The notes beneath the pieces were generated by a model. The model searched no databases, was not told the origin of the DNA, and saw only the letters and a list, made by a program, of their open reading frames with translations. 64,000 nt of DNA from Kitasatospora sp. MAP12-44 (GTDB taxonomy: Bacteria > Actinomycetota > Actinomycetes > Streptomycetales > Streptomycetaceae), in contig NZ_JARZAE010000004.1 in the NCBI RefSeq assembly GCF_029892095.1, positions 3,038,001-3,102,000 on the forward strand, read 5' to 3'. This document shows positions 33,830-41,350 of the stretch, piece after piece. Position 1 is the stretch's first letter. Every line of letters starts with the position of its first letter. A program made the position numbers and the translations under genes.

Positions 33830-34396
33830 ATGGCTGTGAAGATCCTGCTCGTCACCGGGGACGCGGCGGAGTCGCTGGAGGTGCTGTATCCGTACCAGCG
33901 GTTGCGCGAGGAGGGCTACCAGGTCGACATCGCGGCGCCGGCCCGCAAGAAGCTCCAGTTCGTGGTCCACGACTTCGAGGACGGCTTCGACACCTACACC
34001 GAGAAGCCCGGCTACACCTGGCCGGCCGACCTGGCCTTCGCCGAGGTCGACCCGGCCGAGTACGCGGCGCTGGTGATCCCCGGCGGCCGGGCCCCCGAGT
34101 ACCTGCGCAACAACGCCGACCTCCAGCGCATCGTCCAGCACTTCTTCAGCTCCGAGAAGCCCGTCGCGCAGCTCTGCCACGGCCCGCTGATCACCGCCGC
34201 GGCCGGCGTGCTGAGCGGCCGGCGCACCGCCGCCTACCCGGCGCTCGAGCCCGATGTCGCGGCGGCCGGCGCCACCTACGAGGACGGTGAGGCGGTCGTG
34301 GACGGCGTGCTGGTCTCCGGTCGCGCCTGGCCGGACCACCCCGCCTGGCTGCGCGCCTTCATCGAGATCCTGCGAACCAAGGCCCCCGCCTCCTGA
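33830..34396 (+). CDS. DJ-1/PfpI family protein
   Basis: A 188-residue class I glutamine-amidotransferase-like protein. The nucleophile elbow Cys is in AQLCHGPLI (about residue 115), with the acidic partner in the N-terminal region and VIPGGRAPEYLR as the conserved loop. Relatives act as deglycases, chaperones or peptidases; the substrate cannot be read. The ATG at 33830 has GAGG 6 bp upstream. It is a single gene ended by a strong hairpin. Confidence 0.9.
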   Translation: MAVKILLVTGDAAESLEVLYPYQRLREEGYQVDIAAPARKKLQFVVHDFEDGFDTYTEKPGYTWPADLAFAEVDPAEYAALVIPGGRAPEYLRNNADLQRIVQHFFSSEKPVAQLCHGPLITAAAGVLSGRRTAAYPALEPDVAAAGATYEDGEAVVDGVLVSGRAWPDHPAWLRAFIEILRTKAPAS

Positions 34397-34411
34397 CCGT
34401 GATCCCCCCAA

Positions 34412-34441
34412 CTCCCCCTGCCCGAAAGCGGGCAGGGGGAG
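34412..34441 (+). terminator. Terminator after the DJ-1/PfpI gene
   Basis: CTCCCCCTGCCCG, loop AAAG, exact complement: a perfect 13-bp stem. Confidence 0.8.
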
Positions 34442-34487
34442 AACCCGCCCGGGAGCGCAGCCCGCGCCGGCGATACGGTGACGAGCC

Positions 34488-35132
34488 ATGACCCTCACCA
34501 CCGCACTGTGGTCCTTCGCCCTGGTCGTCGGCCTCCTCACGCTCACCCCCGGCCTGGACAGCGCGCTCATCCTGCGCACCGCCGCCCTCGGCCGGCGCCG
34601 CCGGGCCTGGGGCGTCGTGCTGGGCATCCAGACCGGCACGCTGCTGTGGGGGGCGCTCACCTCGCTCGGCGTCACCGCACTGCTGACCGCCTCCCACCTC
34701 GCCTACGACGCGCTGCGCGTCAGCGGCGCCTGCTACCTGCTGTGGATGGGCGCCCGGATGCTCTGGAACACCCGCCGCCGCACCCCGGCCGAGGCCGACC
34801 CCACCGACAACGTGGACGGCGTGGACAGCGCAGACTCCTGGTACGGCGGCTGGCGCCAGGGCACGGTGACCAACCTGCTCAACCCGAAGATGGGAGTCTT
34901 CTACGTGGCCGTGCTGCCGCAGTTCATCCCGGCCGGCGCGCCGCACTTCACCACCGGCGTGCTGCTGACCTGTGTGCACGTGCTGCTCGGCCTGCTCTGG
35001 TCGACGGTGCTGGTCGGCTTCGCCCGGGCCCTGCGGGTCAAGCTCCAGCGACCCGCCGCCCGCCGTCTCCTCGACCGGATCACCGGCACCGCCATCGTCG
35101 GCTTCGGCCTGCGCCTCGCCGCCGGTTCCTGA
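34488..35132 (+). CDS. LysE/RhtB family amino-acid exporter
   Basis: A 214-residue membrane protein with five to six transmembrane segments. The LysE pattern is present: LLTLTPGLDSALILRTA near the N-terminus, GVVLGIQTGTLLWG, YLLWMGARMLW and GTVTNLLNPKMGVFYVAVLPQFI. It would export an amino acid or derivative driven by proton exchange. The loop after residue 100 is acidic (DPTDNVDGVDSADS). The ATG at 34488 is 5 bp from GGTGACG, a weak ribosome site. Confidence 0.93.
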   Translation: MTLTTALWSFALVVGLLTLTPGLDSALILRTAALGRRRRAWGVVLGIQTGTLLWGALTSLGVTALLTASHLAYDALRVSGACYLLWMGARMLWNTRRRTPAEADPTDNVDGVDSADSWYGGWRQGTVTNLLNPKMGVFYVAVLPQFIPAGAPHFTTGVLLTCVHVLLGLLWSTVLVGFARALRVKLQRPAARRLLDRITGTAIVGFGLRLAAGS

Positions 35133-35184
35133 CCGCTCCCTGACCGGAGCCGCCCGCTCAACAGGACACCCCCGCCACCTCGGA

Positions 35185-35214
35185 TTCGGAGTTCCGCCGC
35201 TGATCAGGTAATGT
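35185..35214 (+). promoter_or_regulatory. Promoter of the second tRNA-Lys
   Basis: TTCGGA (35185-35190), 18 bp, TAATGT (35209-35214). It matches the promoter of the first copy in both hexamers and spacing. Confidence 0.65.
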
Positions 35215-35231
35215 TCTCCGCGTTGAAACAA

Positions 35232-35305
35232 GCGCCGCTAGCTCAGTTGGTTAGAGCAGCTGACTCTTAATCAGCGGGTCCGGGGTTCGAGTCCCTGGCG
35301 GCGCA
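35232..35305 (+). tRNA. tRNA-Lys (anticodon CTT), second identical copy
   Basis: All 74 nt are identical to the gene at 31357, with anticodon loop CTCTTAA. The flanking sequence differs outside the promoter hexamers. Confidence 0.97.
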
Positions 35306-35319
35306 CCGTGAAACACCAG

Positions 35320-35365
35320 TACGACTGAGGGCGTCCCCATTCCGATGGGGACGCCCTCAGTCGTA
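35320..35365 (+). terminator. Terminator after second tRNA-Lys
   Basis: A 21-bp perfect stem starting TACGACTGAGGGCGTCCCC, with loop TCCG. It is followed closely by the convergent SnoaL-like gene and may serve both. Confidence 0.85.
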
Positions 35366-35388
35366 TCCCAGCCGTAGCCGCGACCGGG

Positions 35389-35784
35389 TCAGGACCAAAA
35401 GTCGTCCGAAGCAGCGAGATCCTCGACACACTCGTCGAGGTCGGTGACCTTCTCTCCCACCACCCGGAAGACGATGCCGCCGGCCATGTCGATGCTCTTG
35501 CCGCCCCGCTCGGCGGTGATCCGGTGCATCGCCATCGCGTGTCCCCGGCCGTCGACGAGGACCTGCTGCAGCTCGACCCGCAGGGAGCCGCCGGTCTCGG
35601 AGGCAAGCTTGCCGTAGTAGCCGAGGACGGCGTCCCGGCCCTTGAAGTCGCCGGACAGCTGGTGACTTCCCGGCACGTGGTGCGTACAGTCGGACGTCAT
35701 GATCCCACCGAGGGTCTCCATGTCGCCGCGCGAGAACGCCGCGTAGCCCTTGCGGATCAGTGCGGCATGCGGATGCTCAGCCAT
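35389..35784 (-). CDS. SnoaL-like / ketosteroid-isomerase-fold protein
   Basis: A 131-residue NTF2-like protein. It has the pattern LIRKGYAAFSRGDMETLGGIM, a conical cavity with His residues (CTHHVPGSHQLSG), and the C-terminal strands VRVELQQVLVDGRGHAMAMHRITAERGGKSIDM. Many such proteins are isomerases, cyclases or simple binders; no substrate is suggested by context. The ATG at 35784 has AGGTGG upstream. Confidence 0.85.
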   Translation of the reverse strand: MAEHPHAALIRKGYAAFSRGDMETLGGIMTSDCTHHVPGSHQLSGDFKGRDAVLGYYGKLASETGGSLRVELQQVLVDGRGHAMAMHRITAERGGKSIDMAGGIVFRVVGEKVTDLDECVEDLAASDDFWS

Positions 35785-35871
35785 GGTATTTCGCCACCTT
35801 CCTGGACAGACCGGAACACTGGCTGACCCATCAACCCTGTCACCACCCGAAGCCCTGGTCCACCGTCCCCC

Positions 35872-35916
35872 CGCTCCACCAGCCCCACCAGCTCCACCAG
35901 CTCCACCAGCTCCACC
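35872..35916. repeat. 9-bp tandem repeat, five units
   Basis: Five copies of (A/C)GCTCCACC-like units (CGCTCCACC, AGCCCCACC, then AGCTCCACC three times) in the divergent region between the SnoaL-like and sensor kinase genes. The last three are exact. Confidence 0.8.
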
Positions 35917-36020
35917 CGGGCGGAGCAGCAGTCCCACGTCAGAACAGGAGTGGCACGATTCCCAGACAGACAGCGCCGATACGGACCGGCGGCAGCCGAG
36001 CCGAGCGGCTGGTCCGCAGG

Positions 36021-37160
36021 GTGTGGCAGCCGCAGCGACGATGGCACGCCTGGGCGGTCGACCTGGTCCTGGTGGTCACGGCCGGCCTCGACGCGGTGCT
36101 GAACTTCCCGCCCCCGCGCGACTGGCACTTCGCGGTCTCGCTGGTCGCGGCGGCCGTGCTGGTGCTCCGGCGACGCTTTCCACTGACCGTCCTGCTGGCC
36201 ACCCTGCCGGGGCTGTACGCGGGCAACGCGATGGTCGCCGCCATGGTCGCGGCCTGCAGCGTGGCCGGAACCAGGCGGCCGACCTGGCAGAAGGCACTCG
36301 TCGCGCTGGCGGTGACGGTCGGCAGCTTCCTGCCCTGGCCGATCACCGACTTCAAGCTGGAGACGGCGAGCGACATCACCCAGCACCTCATCTACGCGGC
36401 CATGCTGGGCACCGGCCCGGTGGTGCTCGGGCTGCTCGCGCAGACCCGCAAGGACCTCTCGGAGCGGGTCGCCGAGCTGGCCGTCCTGCGCGACCACGAG
36501 CGCGCGCTCTACGCCAAGACCGTGGTCGCCGCGGAACGCGCCCGGATCGCCCGCGAGATGCACGACGTGGTCTCGCACCAGGCGGGACTGATCGCGGTGC
36601 AGGCCGGGGCGCTCCAGGTGACGACCAAGGACCCGCACGTCAAGGAGGTGGCAGGCACCTTGCGCAAGCTCGCGGTGGCCACCCTGGAGGAGTTGCGCAG
36701 CATGATCCTGGTGCTGCGGGCGGCCGGCGCGGGGCCCACCGAGCTCGTCCCGCAGCCCAAACTCGCCGATCTGCCGCGCCTGGTGGCCGCCGCCGAGGTG
36801 GCGGCCACGCTGCTGGTCGAGGGCGAGACGGACCGCGCGCTGCCGGAGCCCGTCGAGCGCACCGCGTACCGGACGGTGCAGGAGGCGCTGACCAACGTCC
36901 GCAAGCACGCGCCGGGCGCGCCGACCCAGGTGCTGGTGCAGATCGGCGGGGACTCCCTGCGGGTCCAGATCCAGAACGCGGCGCCCAACCTGCGCGCCGA
37001 ACAGCCCCAGCTGCCGGGCGGACGGCACGGCCTGGTGGGCCTGCGGGAGCGCGCCGCGCTGCTGGACGGGACGATCAGCGCCGAGCCCGCGGCGGACGGC
37101 GGCTTCGCGGTGCGGCTCTGGCTGCCGCTCACCCGGGTGCCGGCCACAGCAGCAGACTGA
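36021..37160 (+). CDS. Orphan sensor histidine kinase, HisKA_3 type
   Basis: A 379-residue kinase with four to five N-terminal hydrophobic segments. The phospho-acceptor helix is ERARIAREMHDVVSHQAGLI (His about 185). The N-box is EALTNVRKHAPG and the G-box HGLVGLRERAALL. No ATG lies in frame near the domain start. The GTG at 36021 directly before the first membrane segment is the best choice, though its ribosome site is poor. No response regulator gene is adjacent: the next gene is convergent with only 2 bp between, and the upstream gene is divergent. Confidence 0.85.
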   Translation: MWQPQRRWHAWAVDLVLVVTAGLDAVLNFPPPRDWHFAVSLVAAAVLVLRRRFPLTVLLATLPGLYAGNAMVAAMVAACSVAGTRRPTWQKALVALAVTVGSFLPWPITDFKLETASDITQHLIYAAMLGTGPVVLGLLAQTRKDLSERVAELAVLRDHERALYAKTVVAAERARIAREMHDVVSHQAGLIAVQAGALQVTTKDPHVKEVAGTLRKLAVATLEELRSMILVLRAAGAGPTELVPQPKLADLPRLVAAAEVAATLLVEGETDRALPEPVERTAYRTVQEALTNVRKHAPGAPTQVLVQIGGDSLRVQIQNAAPNLRAEQPQLPGGRHGLVGLRERAALLDGTISAEPAADGGFAVRLWLPLTRVPATAAD

Positions 37161-37162
37161 CC

Positions 37163-38068
37163 TCAGCCGCCGTCCAGTACCGCGGCCGCCACCGCTTCCG
37201 GGCGGTCCAGCATCAGCAGGTGCCGGGCCGGGGCGGCTATCCGCAGCGTCCCGCCCAGCTGCTCGGCCAGCCGCTCCTGGCGCCGCAGCCAGTCCAGCGC
37301 CCGCCGCGAGCCGCTGCGGTCGTACGCGGCCAGTACGGTCACCGGGACGTCCGGCAGCGGCGCCCGGGTGCGCAGCGCGGCGAGCTGAGCCGCGACGTCC
37401 AGGTAGTGGGTGTTCTCCAGCAGGACGGCGGCCAGCGCGCGGCCGGGGCGGTAGCAGCGGCGCACCAGCGCGTCGGGCGCCGGGTCGCGGCGCCGCACGG
37501 TGCAGGCCCGCACCACCAGCCGCCGGCCGGTCGGCCCGGCCAGGTACGGCAGCGCGGCGGCGGTCATCAGCCGGGCGGTCGTCCGCGCCGCGGCGGTGCG
37601 TACGGCCGGCAGCGGGCGCGGGCGGGGCTCGGGTTCGGTGCTGCCGTCCAGCAGGACGAGGCCGGCCGTGCGCTCGGGGTACAGCCGGGCGAACGCCTCG
37701 ACGTGGAACGCGGCCAGCGAGTGCCCGGCGACGGTGCACGGGCCGGTCAGGCCGAGGGCGTCCAGGATCCGCCGGATCCGCTCTGCCTCACCGGCCGCGC
37801 TCGGGACGTCGCGGCCGGGCGGGGCGGGGGCACTGAGGCCGTAGCCGGGGCGGTCGAAGCGGACCACGGTGCGGTGCGCGACGAGCCGGCGGACCACGTG
37901 ATCCCAGTCGAACCAGACGCCGCCGAGCCCGCTGGCCAGCACGCAGACCGGCCCGCTGCCCTCGCACAGCACGTGCAGCGCGGCGCCGTCGATCCGCAGC
38001 AGCCGCCCGCCGCCGGGGGGCATCGAGGTCATCGAGGTCATCGGGCTCGTCTTCACCGTCTCGGACAT
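37163..38068 (-). CDS. Alpha/beta-hydrolase
   Basis: A 301-residue hydrolase. It has the oxyanion loop LASGLGGVWFDWDHVV, VVRFDRPGYGLS, nucleophile elbow AGHSLAA (Ser about 117), and a C-terminal His region APARHLLMLDRPE. A haloperoxidase- or epoxide-hydrolase-like role is possible but unproven. The N-terminus contains a 9-bp repeat giving MTSMTSM, so two or three in-frame ATGs near 38041-38068 compete as start. ATG 38068 is given. Confidence 0.85.
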   Translation of the reverse strand: MSETVKTSPMTSMTSMPPGGGRLLRIDGAALHVLCEGSGPVCVLASGLGGVWFDWDHVVRRLVAHRTVVRFDRPGYGLSAPAPPGRDVPSAAGEAERIRRILDALGLTGPCTVAGHSLAAFHVEAFARLYPERTAGLVLLDGSTEPEPRPRPLPAVRTAAARTTARLMTAAALPYLAGPTGRRLVVRACTVRRRDPAPDALVRRCYRPGRALAAVLLENTHYLDVAAQLAALRTRAPLPDVPVTVLAAYDRSGSRRALDWLRRQERLAEQLGGTLRIAAPARHLLMLDRPEAVAAAVLDGG

Positions 38069-38162
38069 CGGATTCCAGTCTGGCCAGGACCGATCAAAAG
38101 GGGACAAAAAGCCTACCGGTGCCGAATTCGAGACGCCAATCCGACCAACCCGGCCAAAGTGG

Positions 38163-38168
38163 CACAAT
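38163..38168 (+). promoter_or_regulatory. -10 element of a likely leaderless transcript
   Basis: CACAAT ends 7 bp before the EamA ATG, and there is no ribosome site. Transcription would start at or next to the start codon. Confidence 0.4.
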
Positions 38169-38174
38169 GCCCCG

Positions 38175-39167
38175 ATGTCCAGCTCAACGCCCGCCGCCCC
38201 ACCCTCCCGCCGCGCCAGCGGGCTCACCCTCGCGCTGATCTCGGCCTGCGCCTTCGGCGGCTCCGGCACGGCGGCCAAGCCGCTGATCGACGCCGGCCTG
38301 TCACCGCTGCACGTGGCGTGGCTGCGCTCCGCCGCGGCCGCCGTGATCCTGCTGCCGGTGGCCTGGCGCCACCGCGCCGTGGTCCGGCAGCGGCCGGCCC
38401 TGCTGCTGGGGTTCGGCCTGCTCGGGGTCACCGGGGTGCAGGCGTGCTACTTCGCCGCGATATCCCGGATACCCGTCGGGGTGGCGCTGCTGATCGAGTA
38501 CCTCGGCCCGCTGCTGCTGCTCGGCTACGTCCGCCTGGTCCAGCGCAAGCCGGTGAGCCGGGGCTCGGCGATCGGGGCCGCGGTCGCGCTGACGGGGTTG
38601 GTCTGCGTGGTGGAGGCCTGGAACGGGATGACCCTCGACCCGCTCGGCGTCCTCTTCGCCCTGGCGTCGGCCTGCTGCCAGTGCGGCTACTTCGTCCTCG
38701 CGGACGCCGGCAGCCAGGGCGACAACCCGGTCCACCCGCTGGCCGTGAGCGCCTACGGGCTGCTGATCGGGGCCGTGGTGCTGACCGCGGTCACCCAGCC
38801 GTGGACGGCCGACTGGGGCCGGCTGGCCGGGGACGTCACCATGAACGGGCACCGGATCCCGGCCCTGCTGCCCGCGGCCTGGATGGTGCTGGTGGCGACG
38901 GTGCTGGCCTATCTCACCGGCGTGCTGTCCGTGCGCTACCTGTCGCCGCCGGTGGCCGGGGTGATCGCGAACGTGGAGGCGGTGGTCGCCACCGTGCTGG
39001 CCTGGGTCCTGCTCGGCGAGCATCTCGGCGGACCGCAGCTGGTGGGCGGCCTGCTGGTGCTGACCGGCGCCTTCGCCGCCCAGGCCGGCCGCTCGACGGC
39101 ACCCGCGCCCGAACCCGCCACCGAGCCGGAACCCGAACACGACCGCCCAGCCCCGACACTCCGCTAG
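38175..39167 (+). CDS. EamA/RhaT family drug-metabolite transporter
   Basis: A 330-residue permease with ten transmembrane segments in two EamA repeats. The first repeat begins GLTLALISACAFGGSGTAAKPLIDAG and ends LTGLVCVVEAW. The second runs from DPLGVLFALASACCQCGYFVLAD to LVGGLLVLTGAFAAQAG. It probably exports an amino acid or small metabolite. The ATG lies so close to the -10 element that the mRNA is probably leaderless. The tail is Pro/Glu-rich. Confidence 0.92.
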   Translation: MSSSTPAAPPSRRASGLTLALISACAFGGSGTAAKPLIDAGLSPLHVAWLRSAAAAVILLPVAWRHRAVVRQRPALLLGFGLLGVTGVQACYFAAISRIPVGVALLIEYLGPLLLLGYVRLVQRKPVSRGSAIGAAVALTGLVCVVEAWNGMTLDPLGVLFALASACCQCGYFVLADAGSQGDNPVHPLAVSAYGLLIGAVVLTAVTQPWTADWGRLAGDVTMNGHRIPALLPAAWMVLVATVLAYLTGVLSVRYLSPPVAGVIANVEAVVATVLAWVLLGEHLGGPQLVGGLLVLTGAFAAQAGRSTAPAPEPATEPEPEHDRPAPTLR

Positions 39168-39192
39168 GAGCTACGAGCCAGGAGCTACGAGC
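39166..39192. repeat. Tandem duplication AGGAGCTACGAGC at the EamA / chorismate mutase 3' ends
   Basis: Copies at 39166-39178 and 39180-39192, one base apart. The EamA stop touches the first copy and the chorismate mutase stop lies in the second. Confidence 0.9.
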
Positions 39193-39520
39193 GCGCGATC
39201 GCCTCGTGGTGGCGGATCACCTCGGCGATGATGAAGTTGAGGAACTTCTCCGCGAAGACCGGGTCCAGGTGGGCCCCGTTCGCCAGCTCGCGCAGCCGCT
39301 CGATCTGGTCCCGCTCGCGCGCCGGGTCGGCCGCCGGCAGCTTGTGCGCCGCCTTCAGCCGGCCGACCTGCTGGGTGGCCTTGAACCGCTCGGCGAGCAT
39401 GTGCACCACGGCGGCGTCGATGTTGTCGATGCTCTGGCGCAGGCCGGCCAACTCGGCCCGGACGGCTTCGTCGACCTCCTCCAGCGAGGAGGCCTGGTCG
39501 GGGGTGGGCTGCTCCGTCAT
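39185..39520 (-). CDS. Chorismate mutase, AroQ type
   Basis: A 111-residue all-helical mutase converting chorismate to prephenate for Phe/Tyr synthesis. It has the AroQ catalytic pattern: LAGLRQSIDNIDAAVVHMLAERF (Arg and Asp of helix 1), QQVGRLKAAHKLPAADPARERDQIERL (Lys, Asp, Glu) and a final helix FLNFIIAEVIRHHEAI. The ATG at 39520 gives the standard length. The TAG stop lies inside a 14-bp duplicated unit shared with the end of the EamA gene. Confidence 0.93.
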   Translation of the reverse strand: MTEQPTPDQASSLEEVDEAVRAELAGLRQSIDNIDAAVVHMLAERFKATQQVGRLKAAHKLPAADPARERDQIERLRELANGAHLDPVFAEKFLNFIIAEVIRHHEAIARS

Positions 39521-39794
39521 CGCGTCCGCTCCGGTTCGGGCTTTCCGGCAGGCTGGGCCGGGGCTGGGCTGGCTTGGGCCGGGCAAATCTAACAGCACGT
39601 CGACCGACGAATCGCGCCGATTACGGTGATCGTCCGCATGGTGGACCAGTCCGGTGAGACACACCGGCATACCACCGTCCGCCACGAAGATGTTGCGCTC
39701 CGTCACGACCGGGCCGATTCTGACCGCACGGATTCACCCCGCCCCGCCCGACCTCCGGTCGGACCGGTCCGCTGCGAGAAAGGCCCACCCGACC

Positions 39795-40559
39795 ATGCCC
39801 ATGCGCGACTCCTACCCCGACGGCGCCCCCTGCTGGACCGACCTGACCACCTCCGACCCGGCCGGCGCCCGGGCCTTCTACGGGCCGATCCTCGGCTGGG
39901 AGTTCCAGGACAACGGCCCGGAATACGGCGGCTACCAGATGTGCCTCAGCGGCGGCCGGCCCGTCGCCGCCCTGATGCCGCCGCCGCCCGGCGGTGAGCA
40001 GCTGCCGACGATGTGGAACGTCTACCTCTCGACCAGCGACCTCGACACGGTCTACGGCAAGGTCGACGCGGCGGGCGGCAAACCGGTGATGGGCCCGCAC
40101 GACGTGCCCGGCGCCGGCCGGATGGCCTTCGCCTTCGACCCGACCGGCGCCTCGGTCGGCTTCTGGCAGCCCGCCGGGCACATCGGCGCCGCCCTCTACG
40201 GCGAGCCGGGCGCGATGTGCTGGAACGAGCTCAACACCCCCGACGGCGCGGTGGCCGACGCCTTCTACGCCCAGCTCTTCCCCTACCGCCAGGAGCAGAT
40301 CGGCGACGGCGCGGACTTCGACTACACCGACTGGCGCCTGCCCGCCGCGCCGGAAACCCCGGTCTGCGGGCGCTACCGGACAGCCGTCGCGCAGCCGTAC
40401 TGGTCGACGTACTTCGCGGTGGCCGACGCCGACCGCGCGGCGGCCCAGGTCCGCGAACTCGGCGGGCGCCTCGTGCGCGAGCCCTTCGACACGCCGTACG
40501 GGCGGATGGTCCCGTGCACCGACCGCGGCGGCGCACAGGTCACGTTCTGCCGTCCGTAA
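39795..40559 (+). CDS. VOC (glyoxalase/dioxygenase fold) protein
   Basis: A 254-residue protein with two vicinal-oxygen-chelate modules, each starting with a CW.(D/E)L.T.D motif (APCWTDLTTSDPAGARAFY at about 12 and MCWNELNTPDGAVADAFY at about 142). It is of the hydroxylase type that streptomycetes have in many copies. Substrate and metal are unknown. The ATG at 39795 has GAGAAAGG upstream. Confidence 0.9.
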   Translation: MPMRDSYPDGAPCWTDLTTSDPAGARAFYGPILGWEFQDNGPEYGGYQMCLSGGRPVAALMPPPPGGEQLPTMWNVYLSTSDLDTVYGKVDAAGGKPVMGPHDVPGAGRMAFAFDPTGASVGFWQPAGHIGAALYGEPGAMCWNELNTPDGAVADAFYAQLFPYRQEQIGDGADFDYTDWRLPAAPETPVCGRYRTAVAQPYWSTYFAVADADRAAAQVRELGGRLVREPFDTPYGRMVPCTDRGGAQVTFCRP

Positions 40560-40638
40560 CGCCGGACACGTAGGGTGGGGGCGGCGTGACCGGAACTGAC
40601 ACTCCGACAGTCCCTTTCCACACAGGAGGAACCCGATC

Positions 40639-41064
40639 GTGGCTACCACCCGCACCGCCCGCACCGCTTGGGAAGGCTCGCTCATCGAGGGCAAGGGCGA
40701 AGTGACCTTCGTCTCCTCCGGCATCGGCGAGTACCCGGTCTCCTGGCCTTCCCGCGCGGAGCAGGCCAATGGGAAGACCAGCCCCGAGGAGCTCATCGCG
40801 GGCGCGCACTCGGCGTGCTTCTCGATGGCGCTGTCGCACGGCCTGACCGGCGCGGGCACCCCGCCCACCAAGCTGGACACCCAGGCCGACGTGACCTTCC
40901 AGCCCGGCACCGGCATCACCGGCATCCACCTGACCGTCACCGGCGAGGTCCCCGGCCTGGACGAGGCGGGCTTCCAGAAGGCCGCCGAGGACGCCAAGGC
41001 CAACTGCCCGGTGAGCCAGGCGCTGTCCGGCACCACCATCACGCTGACCGCCAAGCTGGCCTGA
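40639..41064 (+). CDS. OsmC-family peroxiredoxin
   Basis: A 141-residue OsmC-like hydroperoxide reductase. The two reactive Cys are in GAHSACFSMALSHGL (about 59) and ANCPVSQAL (about 123), the usual spacing, so it should reduce organic peroxides. The GTG start at 40639 follows CAGGAGGAA. A strong hairpin follows the gene at 41101. Confidence 0.95.
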   Translation: MATTRTARTAWEGSLIEGKGEVTFVSSGIGEYPVSWPSRAEQANGKTSPEELIAGAHSACFSMALSHGLTGAGTPPTKLDTQADVTFQPGTGITGIHLTVTGEVPGLDEAGFQKAAEDAKANCPVSQALSGTTITLTAKLA

Positions 41065-41100
41065 CCCGGCCCAGCACTGAGGCCTGCTGAGGCCCGCGTA

Positions 41101-41138
41101 CGCCCCTGGCGCGCACCGACCGGTGTACGCCAGGGGCG
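41101..41138 (+). terminator. Terminator after the OsmC gene
   Basis: CGCCCCTGGCG and its exact complement with a 16-nt loop, 37 bp beyond the stop. Confidence 0.75.
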
Positions 41139-41350
41139 CAGCTGTTTACCGCCCGCTTCACCCGAAACCCGGCGAATCACCCTGCCGGCTGTGGCCGCCA
41201 CTTCTCCGCGCGCCTTATGATCGGCCACAGTGCCCTCGCCCCTTACCGGGGAGCAGGCGCACTCGCAAGTTCTCGCAGCAGTGCGGGGAGTCGGCGGGCC
41301 CGGCGCGGGCCACTGGCCGAAACAGCGTCAGCAGCGGACGGGAGCGTGCC

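Noticed and set aside
31357..35305. tRNA-bounded region as an integrated plasmid or prophage with att sites
   Set aside because: No integrase, excisionase, replication or transfer genes lie between the repeats, and both tRNA copies are complete with their own promoters.
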